Origin: Pseudohongiella spirulinae
Lineage (GTDB): Bacteria; Pseudomonadota; Gammaproteobacteria; Pseudomonadales; Pseudohongiellaceae
DNA length: 64,000 nucleotides
NCBI RefSeq assembly: GCF_001444425.1
Contig: NZ_CP013189.1
Location: forward strand, 1,550,001-1,614,000
Direction: 5' to 3'
A model generated the notes under the pieces. It did not search any database, had not been told where the DNA came from, and saw nothing but the letters and a program-made list of their open reading frames with translations. Positions 37,952 through 47,508 of the stretch are shown piece after piece. Position 1 is the first letter of the stretch; every line of letters begins with the position of its first letter. A program made the position numbers and the translations under genes.

Positions 37952-39823
37952 ATGCTGCAGACTATCAGAGACAACTCCCAGGGCGTTGTTGCCAAAATCA
38001 TCATCGGTTTTATTATCGGTATATTCGCATTATTTGGCGCCGAATCTATCGTGGGTGGTTTCTTCAGCAGTAACAACGTCACCTCCGTAAACGGAGAGGA
38101 TATTACCGAGCAGGAGCTGGCGGTCAGTATTCAGAACCTGATGGCATCGATCGGGGCTAACGTTCAGGATTTTGATGAAGAATTACTACGTGAAATTGCA
38201 TTGGGGCAGTTGATTGAAGACAAGCTCCTGCTGCAAGCTGCGCGCGAGTCAGGGATGGTCATTTCCGATGACTCACTGGACAGAGAAATTCTCAGGACAC
38301 CGCAGTTTCAGCTAGGCGGTGTTTTTGATAACGATCTGGCCAGGCGTACCATGGCCGCACAGGGTTATACTCCGCAACTATACCGCGCGGAGTTGGCCGA
38401 AAGGATGTTGATGGGGCAGCTTGCAAACGCTTATGCGGCGACAGCCTTTGTGACCGATGCAGATCTGCAGCGGGTAGCCGAACTTCAGACACAAACTCGT
38501 GACTTCCGTTTTCTGTCTATACCGCTTGGGAACCGTACTCTTGGTGAGGCCGTTAACCCTGAGGATATTCAGGCTTATTACGATAATAACCCTGCAGAAT
38601 TTACAACACCCGAACAAGTGTCTCTCGATTACGTGATCCTGGATAAAGAGCAGATTTTTAACGAAGTTGAGGTCGACGAGCAGCGCGTTCGACAACAATA
38701 TGAGACAGAGCGTTCGGAAGCTGTATCCAGCGTAGAGCGCCGGGTTTCACATATTCTTTTTGACCCATCGGCAGACGGTGAGCAGGCTGCCATAACACAA
38801 GCAGCGGCAGTGCGGGAGCGTCTGGACGCAGGAGAGGATTTCGGTGAGCTGGCCCGGGAGTTCTCCATTGATGATGTGTCAGCTCAGGATGACGGGGATA
38901 TCGGTTATACAGATGGCAGCGTGTTCCCGCCAGAAATGGAGTCCGCACTTGCTGAACTCGAAGTGGGGCAGGTTTCTGAACCGGTCGTGTCTGAGTTTGG
39001 TGTACACCTTTTGAAATTGACCGAATACGATGTGCAGGAATTTCCGGAGTTTGACGAAGTGGCTGAGCGCATTGAGCGCGAACTGAAACAGGCTGAGGTT
39101 GATCAGCTTTATTTCAGTCGTCTTGAAACGCTGGCCAATCTCGCTTTTGAGACATTTGATCTACAGGCAATCAATGAAGAGCTGGGGCTTCCTGTTCAAA
39201 CAACCGAGTTTTTCGGTACGGCAGGCGGAACCGGTGTGGTCAGTTCCAATCCGGCGGTCCTGGATGCAGCATTCTCAGAAGATATACTGGAGCAGGATCT
39301 AAATAGCGATGTCATCGAGTTAAACGACTCCCGTGCCGTCGTGGTGCATTTAAATGACTACAGACCGGCAGCTCTGCAGCCACTTGATGAAGTGCGGGCA
39401 GATATTGCAGTAGCGCTCAGAACGGACATGGAACGCGCGCGAGCGCGAGCCATCGGTGAGCAGATTCTTGAGCGACTGGCTAATGGTGAGTCTGTCGACG
39501 ATATGTTGAGCGCCGAGTCGATTGCCTGGGATACGCGTCAAAATATCAATCGTAACCAGTTTGACATGAATACTGAGATTGTACGTAACGCATTCAGTAT
39601 GTCCGCCCCAGCCGAGTCTGATTCTGGCAGTTCGCTGCAAGGCTTTCAGCTTAACAATGGTGCGTTTGTCATTATCGATTTACAGGCCGTTAACCCGGGA
39701 AGTCTGGAAGCCCTCCCTGAGGGTCAGCGTCAACAATTGGCAGCTGGGCTTATGGAGAGTCGGGGGCGCAATACATTTGATGGCTTGATGAGTAATCTAC
39801 AGAGAACGGCTGACATTCGATAA
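37952..39823 (+). CDS. ppiD: Periplasmic folding chaperone PpiD (SurA-N / parvulin)
   Basis: This 623-residue protein has a single N-terminal membrane anchor (about 15-37, KIIIGFIIGIFALFGAESI) placing the rest in the periplasm. A SurA-like chaperone region is followed by one parvulin domain (VERRVSHILFDPSADGEQ at about 262-279 to EFGVHLLKLTEYDV). Length equals that of E. coli PpiD (623). The family assists newly translocated outer-membrane proteins near the Sec translocon. It follows hupB after a terminator. Confidence 0.95.
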   Translation: MLQTIRDNSQGVVAKIIIGFIIGIFALFGAESIVGGFFSSNNVTSVNGEDITEQELAVSIQNLMASIGANVQDFDEELLREIALGQLIEDKLLLQAARESGMVISDDSLDREILRTPQFQLGGVFDNDLARRTMAAQGYTPQLYRAELAERMLMGQLANAYAATAFVTDADLQRVAELQTQTRDFRFLSIPLGNRTLGEAVNPEDIQAYYDNNPAEFTTPEQVSLDYVILDKEQIFNEVEVDEQRVRQQYETERSEAVSSVERRVSHILFDPSADGEQAAITQAAAVRERLDAGEDFGELAREFSIDDVSAQDDGDIGYTDGSVFPPEMESALAELEVGQVSEPVVSEFGVHLLKLTEYDVQEFPEFDEVAERIERELKQAEVDQLYFSRLETLANLAFETFDLQAINEELGLPVQTTEFFGTAGGTGVVSSNPAVLDAAFSEDILEQDLNSDVIELNDSRAVVVHLNDYRPAALQPLDEVRADIAVALRTDMERARARAIGEQILERLANGESVDDMLSAESIAWDTRQNINRNQFDMNTEIVRNAFSMSAPAESDSGSSLQGFQLNNGAFVIIDLQAVNPGSLEALPEGQRQQLAAGLMESRGRNTFDGLMSNLQRTADIR

Positions 39824-39832
39824 GGCGCGAAT

Positions 39833-39870
39833 AAACCCGGATTTTCTTGCCAAGAATTGCCGGGTTTGCT
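39833..39870 (+). terminator. Terminator of ppiD
   Basis: AAACCCGG (39833-39840) pairs with CCGGGTTT (39860-39867); the loop contains an inner TTCTT/AAGAA stem. A short T-rich stretch follows (TTTGCTAGTTTT). The remaining 220 bases before the antiporter operon hold no gene, and I find no convincing promoter there. Confidence 0.6.
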
Positions 39871-40089
39871 AGTTTTCACCTGCTAAGTTTTGGCTGTTTT
39901 GTCCGTCAGTCGGATTATTGACAGCATATTGACGTTTTTGTCATTCAGGCAGATCGCTGACACAATTTGCTGTAATTTGTTATCAGATTGGTGCAGCCAA
40001 GTGGTCTGTTCCGGAGTTAAAATCCGGTATAAGAAATTGGTCAGATTGGGTGGTGTCGTTTTAAGTTACCATCCTGAGGCGCCTTAATA

Positions 40090-40569
40090 ATGAAACATTT
40101 TACAGCTCTGTTGGTCATTCTGGCCGTTCTCTGGTGGATACTGTCGGGTTACACCAAAGTATTGCTTATATCTCTTGGTACAGTCTCTGTTCTGTTTACG
40201 ACCTGGCTCGCGATTCGCATGGACGTAGTTGATGACGAGAGTCATCCTCTTCATCTGAGCGGCAAACTGGTTCGCTACTGGGCCTATCTGTTATGGCAAA
40301 TCGTTATTGCCAACTTCCAGACCATCAAGATAATCCTGAGCGTGCGTCCTGATATTGATCCCCGTATCGTAAAAACCAGAATTACTCAGGACAGTGCACT
40401 GGGACGCGTGGTTCTGGGTAACTCTGTTACGCTGACGCCCGGTACGGTGACCCTGGAAATTGCCGGTGATGAGATCGAGGCTCATGCTATAAACCAGGCT
40501 GCGGCTGATGGTGTAACGCAGGGTGATATGGATCGTCGTGTTCCCCAAGGAATTGAGGTTAAATCATGA
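40090..40569 (+). CDS. mrpE: Mrp-type Na+/H+ antiporter subunit E
   Basis: This 159-residue MnhE/MrpE protein has two or three N-terminal membrane segments (about 5-42 and 62-85) and a cytoplasmic tail containing VVLGNSVTLTPGTVTLEI, the family signature. It is the first of nine overlapping genes for a multisubunit cation/proton antiporter. A short cytoplasmic extension follows the domain. The ribosome site is weak. It overlaps mrpF in an ATGA junction. Confidence 0.92.
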   Translation: MKHFTALLVILAVLWWILSGYTKVLLISLGTVSVLFTTWLAIRMDVVDDESHPLHLSGKLVRYWAYLLWQIVIANFQTIKIILSVRPDIDPRIVKTRITQDSALGRVVLGNSVTLTPGTVTLEIAGDEIEAHAINQAAADGVTQGDMDRRVPQGIEVKS

Positions 40570-40874
40570 TTCTGGCTGCTGCCGCAATTGCGATATTGGT
40601 GACCATGACGCTCGCCATGATCAGGGCTTTTTTGGGTCCGACGATTTACGACCGGATGCTGGCGGTCAATATGTTTGGCACCAAAACGGTTATGTTAATC
40701 TCCCTGATTGCCGCTTTGGCAGGTCGAGGCGATTATCTGGATATAGCGCTGGTTTACGCCATGATTAACTTCATTGCCATGATTGCCGTGATGAAGTTTT
40801 TTGAATACGGCAACCTTGGTCATTCAGGTCAGGATGCCCTGACTGCCGACCAGTCTGACAGTCCCAAGGAGTAA
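40566..40874 (+). CDS. mrpF: Mrp-type antiporter subunit F
   Basis: This 102-residue protein has three membrane helices, and FLGPTIYDRMLAVNMFGTKTV is the MnhF/MrpF signature. It has a small accessory role in the antiporter complex. It overlaps mrpE by four bases and is followed after three bases by mrpG. Confidence 0.92.
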   Translation: MILAAAAIAILVTMTLAMIRAFLGPTIYDRMLAVNMFGTKTVMLISLIAALAGRGDYLDIALVYAMINFIAMIAVMKFFEYGNLGHSGQDALTADQSDSPKE

Positions 40875-40877
40875 GTC

Positions 40878-41207
40878 ATGGATATTCTGCAATGGCTGTC
40901 AGCCATCCTGCTGTTGTCTGGTTGTGCGCTGGGCATAATTGGTGGTGTTGGCATAATCCGTTTTCCTGATTTCTACACGCGCATGCACGCCGCGGGCGTG
41001 ACGGATACATTATGTGCGGGTCTGTTCTTCGGCGGTCTGATGATTCATTTCGGATTAACGCTGGCCAGCGCCAAATTGTTGCTCATTTTCCTCTTCATGT
41101 TGTTTACCTGTCCGACAGCCTCTCATGCACTGGCCAAGTCAGCCCGTCATGGCGGTCTGAAGCCCTGGACTCGCGATAGTGCTGCAAACGGGGGTGCGAG
41201 TCAGTGA
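40878..41207 (+). CDS. mrpG: Mrp-type antiporter subunit G
   Basis: This 109-residue protein has three membrane helices. GIIRFPDFYTRMHAAGVTDT and the late TCPTASHALAKSA are typical of MnhG/MrpG. GGAG lies before the ATG. It overlaps the next gene by four bases. Confidence 0.92.
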   Translation: MDILQWLSAILLLSGCALGIIGGVGIIRFPDFYTRMHAAGVTDTLCAGLFFGGLMIHFGLTLASAKLLLIFLFMLFTCPTASHALAKSARHGGLKPWTRDSAANGGASQ

Positions 41208-41761
41208 TCCTGGAACAATTAATTGATGTGTTTTTGTTGGCGTTTCTGGCCGTTATTTCGATTGCCGTGCTGAGAATGCGCGATCTATTCGGCGCCGTCA
41301 TGTTATTCGGATTGTATAGCCTGACATCCGCGTCATTGTTTATGGTGCTAGATGCCGCCGATGTCGCATTTACTGAGGCGGCAGTAGGGGCAGGTATTTC
41401 GACAATTCTTATGCTCTGCACATTGTCGTTGACGGGCCGCAAGGAAAAATCCCTGCAGAAGAAAGCCAAAATGCTGCCCTTGATTATCGTTTTGGTGACC
41501 GGTGCTACATTGATTTACGGCATTCTGGATTTGCCGCCATTTGGAGCGCCCGACAATCCGCCTCATACCCATGTTACGCCGCGTTATATCGAACAGTCTC
41601 CCGAGGAAATCGACGTGCCGAATTTTGTGACGGCAGTCCTGGCCAGTTACAGAGGCTTTGATACGTTGGGTGAAGTTGTGGTGATCTTTACGGCTGGTGT
41701 GGGGGTTCTATTGCTGATCGGGCGCCGTCGCAGAGATGAGAAAAAGGAGCGTGCATCGTGA
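41204..41761 (+). CDS. Antiporter subunit corresponding to the MrpA C-terminus (DUF4040/MbhD-MbhE type)
   Basis: This 185-residue GTG-start protein has about five membrane helices. The first half (MRDLFGAVMLFGLYSLTSAS and FTEAAVGAGISTILML) is the DUF4040/MbhD module. The second half (FVTAVLASYRGFDTLGEVVV) resembles MbhE. In classical Mrp systems these domains are fused to the C-terminus of MrpA; here they are a separate gene. Four-base overlaps join it to mrpG and mrpB. Confidence 0.85.
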   Translation: MILEQLIDVFLLAFLAVISIAVLRMRDLFGAVMLFGLYSLTSASLFMVLDAADVAFTEAAVGAGISTILMLCTLSLTGRKEKSLQKKAKMLPLIIVLVTGATLIYGILDLPPFGAPDNPPHTHVTPRYIEQSPEEIDVPNFVTAVLASYRGFDTLGEVVVIFTAGVGVLLLIGRRRRDEKKERAS

Positions 41762-42180
41762 GCGATCACCTGATTCTGAGGATTGTCGGTAAGTTCCTGA
41801 TACCGTACATAATGTTGTTTGCTCTGTATGTGCAGTTTCATGGTGATTTCGGGCCGGGCGGTGGGTTCCAGGCCGGGGTTATATTCGCCTCGGCATTCGT
41901 GATTCACACCTTGCTGTTTGGGGTGCAAAGCACCCAGAAAATTGCCCCGCCATGGGTGCTTAAAATTATCTCTTCCTCTGGTGTATTGCTGTACGCCGGC
42001 GTGGGTGTTGCTACTCTCCTTATGGGTGGACTTTATCTTGATTACGATGTGCTGGCTGCAGACCCGATTGCCGGTCAGCATATCGGAATTATTCTTGTTG
42101 AATTCGGTGTCGGTTTGACAGTGGCATCAGTGATGATGCTGTTGTTCTTTACATTCGCCGACAGGGGAGAACAGGCGTGA
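41758..42180 (+). CDS. mrpB: Mrp-type antiporter subunit B
   Basis: This 140-residue MnhB-domain protein has four membrane helices. The motif YVQFHGDFGPGGGFQAGVIF is the family signature. A GTG start overlaps the previous stop, and its stop overlaps mrpC. Confidence 0.92.
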   Translation: MSDHLILRIVGKFLIPYIMLFALYVQFHGDFGPGGGFQAGVIFASAFVIHTLLFGVQSTQKIAPPWVLKIISSSGVLLYAGVGVATLLMGGLYLDYDVLAADPIAGQHIGIILVEFGVGLTVASVMMLLFFTFADRGEQA

Positions 42181-42530
42181 GTGGATTGGGAATCTGGAAT
42201 TACGTCATTATCGTCGCGCTTATGATGATAGGTCTTTACATGGTCATGTCGAGCAGCAACCTGGTGAAGAAGCTGATTGGGTTGAATGTGTTTCAGACCT
42301 CTGTGTTTTTTCTTTACATCAGTTTCGGTTACATCGACGGCGGTGCCGGTCCGGTTCTGGCTGAAGGCGTTACTCTTTACTCGAACCCGCTGACTCATGT
42401 GCTCATTTTGACAGCGATTGTTGTGGGTGTTGCAACGACGGCTGTTGGTCTGGCGCTGTCTATAAGAATCAAAGAATCGTTCGGAACTATTGAAGAAGAC
42501 GATTTGCACAATATGGACTCCTCTATCTAA
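42177..42530 (+). CDS. mrpC: Mrp-type antiporter subunit C (NuoK-like)
   Basis: This 117-residue protein has three membrane helices and resembles NuoK. NLVKKLIGLNVFQTSVFFLY and DPLTHVLILTAIVVG-like NPLTHVLILTAIVVGVATTA are typical of MrpC. It overlaps mrpB by four bases and touches mrpD by one. Confidence 0.92.
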   Translation: MSGLGIWNYVIIVALMMIGLYMVMSSSNLVKKLIGLNVFQTSVFFLYISFGYIDGGAGPVLAEGVTLYSNPLTHVLILTAIVVGVATTAVGLALSIRIKESFGTIEEDDLHNMDSSI

Positions 42531-44008
42531 TGTTAACGCACCTGCCTGTATTGATAGTTCTGGCGCCCTTGCTGGGTGCTCCGGTTGCTGCGCTGCTGCG
42601 TGGTTCTAATTGGCCGTGGCTTCTTGCCACCCTGATATCATGGTTTTCATTGATCTGCAGTGTACTGTTACTTATGCAGGTCAATAATGAAGGTACCATT
42701 ATCTATACAATGGGCGGCTGGGAAGCTCCCTGGGGTATTGAGTATCGTCTGGATTTTGCCAACTCGCTGTTACTGGTACTCATAACCGGTTTAGCCAGCG
42801 TTGTACTGCCTTATGCACGTCTTAGTGTTGAGCAGGAGATTGGCGCTGAGAAAAGCCCGCTGTTTTACGCGGCCCTGTTGCTGCTGATTCTGGGTTTGTG
42901 TGGTATCAGTGCCACCGGAGACGCTTTTAACGTATTTGTATTCCTTGAAATATCTTCACTGGCAACTTACACATTGATTGCCATGGGACGTGATCGAAGG
43001 GCTCTGACTGCCTCATTCTCGTATCTGATCATGGGCACCATCGGCGCGACATTCTATTTGATTGGCATTGGCTTTTTATATGTGATGACTGGCACGCTTA
43101 ATATGGCTGACCTGGCTGAACGCCTGCCTGCCATGAGTGACAGCAGCACAGTCAGAACGGCTTTCGCGTTTATAGTCACAGGCATCTGCCTGAAGCTGGC
43201 GTTATTTCCCTTGCATCTTTGGCTTCCCAATGCCTATACCTATTCCCCCTCCGCTGTAACCGCTTTTCTCGGCGCAACAGCGACTAAAGTAGCCGTCTAC
43301 GTCCTGATCCGATTCGTATTCACGATTTTCGGCGTCGATTTCAGCTTTGGCATGGAACCTCTGGCAGAAGTATTGATCCCGCTGTCAATTATTGGATTGT
43401 TGAGTGCTTCAACTGTCAGCATCACGCAGCCCAACATCAAGCGAATGCTGGCATATTCCAGTGTTGCGCAGATTGGCTACATTGTTCTAGGCCTGGCCAT
43501 GGGGACCGCCATGGGGCTTACCGCTTCTTTGCTGCATATGTTCAATCACGGCTTGATGAAAGGTGCGCTGTTTATGGTTATGGGTGCGGTAGCCTATCGC
43601 ATGGGGGGTACAGACATCAGTAATATGAACGGCCTGTCCAAAACCATGCCACTGACGTTCTGGGCTTTTGTTATCGGCGGGCTCAGTTTGATCGGTGTCC
43701 CTTTGACTGTCGGATTTGTGAGTAAATGGCATTTGATTCTGGCTGCAATGGAGCTGGGATGGTGGCCGGTAGTTGTGGTGATTCTTGTTGGCTCCATGCT
43801 GGCCGTCTTGTATGTAGGCCGAGTCGTAGAGGTTGGCTTTTTCGGTGAGCCTGAAGATACGACGCGACGCGAAGCACCGCTGGGGTTGCTGATACCGCTT
43901 TGGGTGCTGATTATCGCGAATATCTGGTTCGGTATTGATACTCGTCTGACCGTGGATATAGCCGAAGCGGCGGCTGCGCAGCTGATGTCCGGAGGTGTAA
44001 TCCGATGA
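42530..44008 (+). CDS. mrpD: Mrp-type antiporter subunit D (first NuoN/MrpD-like subunit)
   Basis: This 492-residue protein of about 14 helices is of the proton-translocating Complex I/Mrp family. Conserved charged residues are visible: Glu in FVFLEISSLATYTLIAMG, Lys in GATATKVAVYVL, and His/Lys in MFNHGLMKGALFM. LPNAYTYSPSAVTAFLGA is the central signature. It is the closest of the three large subunits to classical MrpD. Confidence 0.92.
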   Translation: MLTHLPVLIVLAPLLGAPVAALLRGSNWPWLLATLISWFSLICSVLLLMQVNNEGTIIYTMGGWEAPWGIEYRLDFANSLLLVLITGLASVVLPYARLSVEQEIGAEKSPLFYAALLLLILGLCGISATGDAFNVFVFLEISSLATYTLIAMGRDRRALTASFSYLIMGTIGATFYLIGIGFLYVMTGTLNMADLAERLPAMSDSSTVRTAFAFIVTGICLKLALFPLHLWLPNAYTYSPSAVTAFLGATATKVAVYVLIRFVFTIFGVDFSFGMEPLAEVLIPLSIIGLLSASTVSITQPNIKRMLAYSSVAQIGYIVLGLAMGTAMGLTASLLHMFNHGLMKGALFMVMGAVAYRMGGTDISNMNGLSKTMPLTFWAFVIGGLSLIGVPLTVGFVSKWHLILAAMELGWWPVVVVILVGSMLAVLYVGRVVEVGFFGEPEDTTRREAPLGLLIPLWVLIIANIWFGIDTRLTVDIAEAAAAQLMSGGVIR

Positions 44009-45471
44009 GTGCTAACACCGCATTGATTTTGACCCTGATTGTGCCTTTGTTGGGCGCAATTCTGATTGGTCTTGCCGGACGATGGCCTAATCTGAGAGAA
44101 ACAGTCACTATTGTCACGGCGCTGAGTCTGTTCGGCCTGGTCATTCGGGTTTTACTCGGGCTGAATGCCGGAGACGATATTAGCGTTGAAGTTGTCACTG
44201 TATTCTCTGGCGTTCCAATTGCTTTCAATACAGAGCCGCTTTCCATTCTGTTCGCCATGATTGCCAGTGGACTATGGGTTGTTACTTCTGTTTACGCAAT
44301 TGGATATATGCGTGGCACACACGAAACCAAACAGACGCGCTTCTATGTCTGTTTTGCGTTAGCACTGTTTGGCGCCATGGGTGTGGCATTTTCTGCAAAT
44401 CTACTGACGCTGTTCATCTTTTACGAAGTTTTGACGCTGTCTACATATCCACTGGTGACACACAAAGGTGATGCCAAAGCCAAGGCTGGTGGTCGGACCT
44501 ATCTTGGGATTCTGATGACTACGTCTATTGTGTTTTTGCTGCCTGCCGTCATCTGGACATATGCGGCGGCCGGGACGCTGGACTTTGTTCCTGGCGGGAT
44601 TCTGGATGGCAAGCTGGAAGCAACCTCTGCAACGCTTCTGTTGCTGTTGTTCCTGTTTGGTGTCGCCAAGGCAGCCGTAATGCCGGTACATCGATGGTTG
44701 CCGGCAGCCATGGTGGCTCCCACCCCGGTGTCGGCGCTGTTGCATGCGGTAGCAGTTGTAAAAGCGGGTGTTTTCACGCTGATCAAAGTCGTGATTTACA
44801 TTTTTGGTACCGACTACCTTGCCCAGGTGCCCTACGAACAGATCGCGGTTTACCTGGCAGGCTTTACCGTGGTTGCGGCATCCTGTATCGCGCTTCGGCA
44901 AACAAACATCAAACGTCTGCTGGCTTATTCGACTGTCGGGCAGTTAGGCTACATCGTAATGGCTGCCATGGCGCTGGCGCCATTCTCTGAAGTTGGCGCG
45001 GCCATTCACATTGCCGCGCACGCTTTCGGAAAGATCACACTGTTCTTTACGGCAGGTGCTATATATGTCGCTTCCAAAAAGACCGAAGTGACCCAGCTCA
45101 ACGGGATCGGATGGCGAATGCCATACACCATGACAGCGTTTGCAGTGGGTGCTTTGTCCATGATAGGGGTGCCGCCAACTGCCGGTTTTGTATCAAAGTG
45201 GTTTATTATTGCCGGCGCGTTCCAGACTGATAACTACTTCGTTTTGCTGGTACTTATCCTGTCAACAGCACTGAACGCGGCCTATTTCCTGCCAATCATA
45301 TTTAATGCTTTCTTCAAGGCAGAGGACGTGACTCCGGCTAAAGACCATAGCGAGGCGCCTGCTAATATGGTTATCGCGCTGTGTGTAACTGCATCTCTGA
45401 CTTTGTTGTTCTTCTTCTTTAACGGTCCGGTTCTGGATCTCGAAACTCAGATTGTCGGAGGGATGCCGTGA
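44005..45471 (+). CDS. Second NuoN/MrpD-like antiporter subunit
   Basis: This 488-residue polytopic protein has the proton-pathway residues of the family: Glu in FIFYEVLTLSTYPLV, Lys in LHAVAVVKAGVFTLIK, and His/Lys in HIAAHAFGKITLFF. VHRWLPAAMVAPTPVSALLH is closer to the MrpA N-terminal/NuoL signature than that of the gene before it, so it may replace the antiporter domain of MrpA. It overlaps mrpD by four bases. Confidence 0.88.
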   Translation: MSANTALILTLIVPLLGAILIGLAGRWPNLRETVTIVTALSLFGLVIRVLLGLNAGDDISVEVVTVFSGVPIAFNTEPLSILFAMIASGLWVVTSVYAIGYMRGTHETKQTRFYVCFALALFGAMGVAFSANLLTLFIFYEVLTLSTYPLVTHKGDAKAKAGGRTYLGILMTTSIVFLLPAVIWTYAAAGTLDFVPGGILDGKLEATSATLLLLLFLFGVAKAAVMPVHRWLPAAMVAPTPVSALLHAVAVVKAGVFTLIKVVIYIFGTDYLAQVPYEQIAVYLAGFTVVAASCIALRQTNIKRLLAYSTVGQLGYIVMAAMALAPFSEVGAAIHIAAHAFGKITLFFTAGAIYVASKKTEVTQLNGIGWRMPYTMTAFAVGALSMIGVPPTAGFVSKWFIIAGAFQTDNYFVLLVLILSTALNAAYFLPIIFNAFFKAEDVTPAKDHSEAPANMVIALCVTASLTLLFFFFNGPVLDLETQIVGGMP

Positions 45472-45827
45472 TGGCTGAGAACACTGACGAGATAAAGCAT
45501 ATTTCGCCGAAGGCCGGTCGCGGCCTGGTCGCCAATGAATATGGTGCGGATTGTCCTCGGATAGAGGTGCCGGAGCTGCATGATGGCAAGCCGCACTGGC
45601 TGGTGCGCCAGGGCACTATAAAAATTCTGTGGTGGGTATTCTCGGGCATTCTGGCCCTGACTGTGATTGCGCAATTTTTTGTGCATGTACATGAGTATTT
45701 CTCTATAGATGGCTGGTTTGGTTTTTATGCCATCTACGGTTTTGTCAGCTGCCTGGGCATGGTGGTATTCGCCAAACTGCTGGGTGTATTGTTAAAGCGT
45801 CCGGATACGTATTATGACGATCTCTGA
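45471..45827 (+). CDS. Small two-helix membrane protein of the antiporter operon
   Basis: This 118-residue protein has a hydrophilic N-terminus of about 48 residues and two membrane helices (about 52-70 and 79-101). I do not recognise the family. GGAGGG lies 8 bases before the ATG at 45471; the GTG at 45468 is an alternative. Overlaps with both large subunits suggest it is a true complex subunit or assembly factor. It is not one of the classical seven Mrp subunits. Confidence 0.75.
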   Translation: MAENTDEIKHISPKAGRGLVANEYGADCPRIEVPELHDGKPHWLVRQGTIKILWWVFSGILALTVIAQFFVHVHEYFSIDGWFGFYAIYGFVSCLGMVVFAKLLGVLLKRPDTYYDDL

Positions 45828-47508
45828 ATTAATGTTCCCACCCGCGTTCATCATGATATTCGGCGCGATGCTGATGCCGGTCGTGCGCGAGAGTTTCAGA
45901 CCTGTACTGATGATCCTGGTTCCGCTTCTGACTCTGCTGATGATCTGGAATCTGGATGATGGCGTGTTATTGACAGCTCGCTTTCTGGGTTATGAAGTAG
46001 AACTGGTCGAAGCCAGCAACGTCAGGAGGCTGTTCGCTACAATTTTTGCACTGATGGCAATGGTTGGCGGCTTTTTTGCGTTCCGTCATGCCAAAGTTGC
46101 TGAATTGTCTGCTGCCATGGCCTACGCCGCAGGTGCTGTGGGTGTCTCATTTGCAGGTGATCTGATCACTTTGTTCCTTTTTTGGGAATTCATGGCTCTG
46201 TTCTCGACTGTTGTTGTATGGTGTGGCGGCACCGAAGAGGCGAGGCGGGCCGGTATACGCTACGGTATCATGCACCTGATAGGCGGTATTATTCTCAAGA
46301 TTGGTATTGAAGGGGTTGCCGTTCAGACGGGGTCGATCGCGATTCAGCCGCTGCAACTGGACAGCTTTGCCACGTGGATGATGCTGATCGGTGTGCTTAT
46401 CAATGCGGCCGCGCCACCCGTATCCGCATGGCTGTCAGATGCCTATCCTGAAGCCAGTCCGACGGGCTCGGTGTTTTTATCAGCGTTCACCACCAAGACG
46501 GCTGTTCTGGCATTATGGCTGTTATTCCCGGGCCAGCAGGTGCTGATCTGGGTAGGCCTGTATATGATTTTCTATGGCATCATCTATGCGCTCATGGAAA
46601 ATGATATGCGTCGAATTCTGGCCTACTCGATTGTTAACCAGGTCGGGTTCATGGTAGTTGGTGTGGGTATAGGGACAGAGATGGCGTTGAATGGCGTGGC
46701 GGCACATGCCTTTTCGCATATCATCTACAAAGCCCTGCTGCTGATGAGCGCCGGTGCAGTTATGGTGCAGACCGGTAAACGCAAATGTACTGACCTGGGC
46801 GGCCTTTACCGGACCATGCCGGTAACGGCGGTTTGTGGCATAATCGGAGCTCTGGCAATCTCCGCCTTTCCTTACACTTCCGGTTTCATTTCCAAGTCCA
46901 TGATCAGCTCCGGCGCAGCCTACGAGCAGTATGCCTTTGTCTGGTACTGTCTGGTGGCAGCATCTGCGGGTGTATTTCTGCACGCCGGTATCAAGTTCCC
47001 GTGGTTTGTATTTTTCCAGAAAGACTCTGGTCTGCGGCCTAAAGATCCGTCCTGGAATATGCAGGCAGCCATGATTTTCTTTGCGGCAGCTTGTGTGCTG
47101 ATCGGTGTATTCCCGCAGTTGCTGTACACCTTCCTGCCGTTTGAAGCGACTTATGAGCCCTATACAGCGGATCATCTGGTCACTCAACTGCAGTTGTTGT
47201 TGTTTGCGGGGCTGGCGTTCTTTGTCACCTTGCCATTGATGAAACGCACGCTGACGATCAGCCTGGATATTGACTTCTTTTACCGTCGACTTGGGCCAGT
47301 GATATGGCGGTCATTCGAGTCCGCTTTAAAAGCAGGCTCGACACTGCTGACTAATCTGCTGTCAGCACCTGCTCGCGGTATTCCGGCGTTTTTGATGCGC
47401 TATCATGGACCTGATGGTCCATTGGCCAGAAGCTGGCCTACCGGCAGCATGTTGCTGTGGGTAACTGCCATGCTGGTGGTGATATTGCTCGGGGCGCGCT
47501 TCCTGTAA
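45814..47508 (+). CDS. Third NuoN/NuoM/MrpD-like antiporter subunit
   Basis: This 564-residue polytopic protein has Glu in LFLFWEFMALFSTVVVW, Lys in SAFTTKTAVLALW, and His/Lys in HAFSHIIYKALLLMSAGA, matching the proton-channel residues of the family. It is longer than the other two, with a C-terminal extension after about residue 470. SDAYPEASPTGSVFLSAF replaces the usual central signature. It is the last gene of the antiporter operon, and its TAA lies in the loop of a long hairpin. Confidence 0.88.
   Translation: MTISELMFPPAFIMIFGAMLMPVVRESFRPVLMILVPLLTLLMIWNLDDGVLLTARFLGYEVELVEASNVRRLFATIFALMAMVGGFFAFRHAKVAELSAAMAYAAGAVGVSFAGDLITLFLFWEFMALFSTVVVWCGGTEEARRAGIRYGIMHLIGGIILKIGIEGVAVQTGSIAIQPLQLDSFATWMMLIGVLINAAAPPVSAWLSDAYPEASPTGSVFLSAFTTKTAVLALWLLFPGQQVLIWVGLYMIFYGIIYALMENDMRRILAYSIVNQVGFMVVGVGIGTEMALNGVAAHAFSHIIYKALLLMSAGAVMVQTGKRKCTDLGGLYRTMPVTAVCGIIGALAISAFPYTSGFISKSMISSGAAYEQYAFVWYCLVAASAGVFLHAGIKFPWFVFFQKDSGLRPKDPSWNMQAAMIFFAAACVLIGVFPQLLYTFLPFEATYEPYTADHLVTQLQLLLFAGLAFFVTLPLMKRTLTISLDIDFFYRRLGPVIWRSFESALKAGSTLLTNLLSAPARGIPAFLMRYHGPDGPLARSWPTGSMLLWVTAMLVVILLGARFL

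Noticed and set aside
46522-47187. Minus-strand open frame of 221 codons in the antiporter operon
   Set aside because: It is antisense to a polytopic membrane protein; the His/Gln/Arg-rich product is typical of shadow frames.
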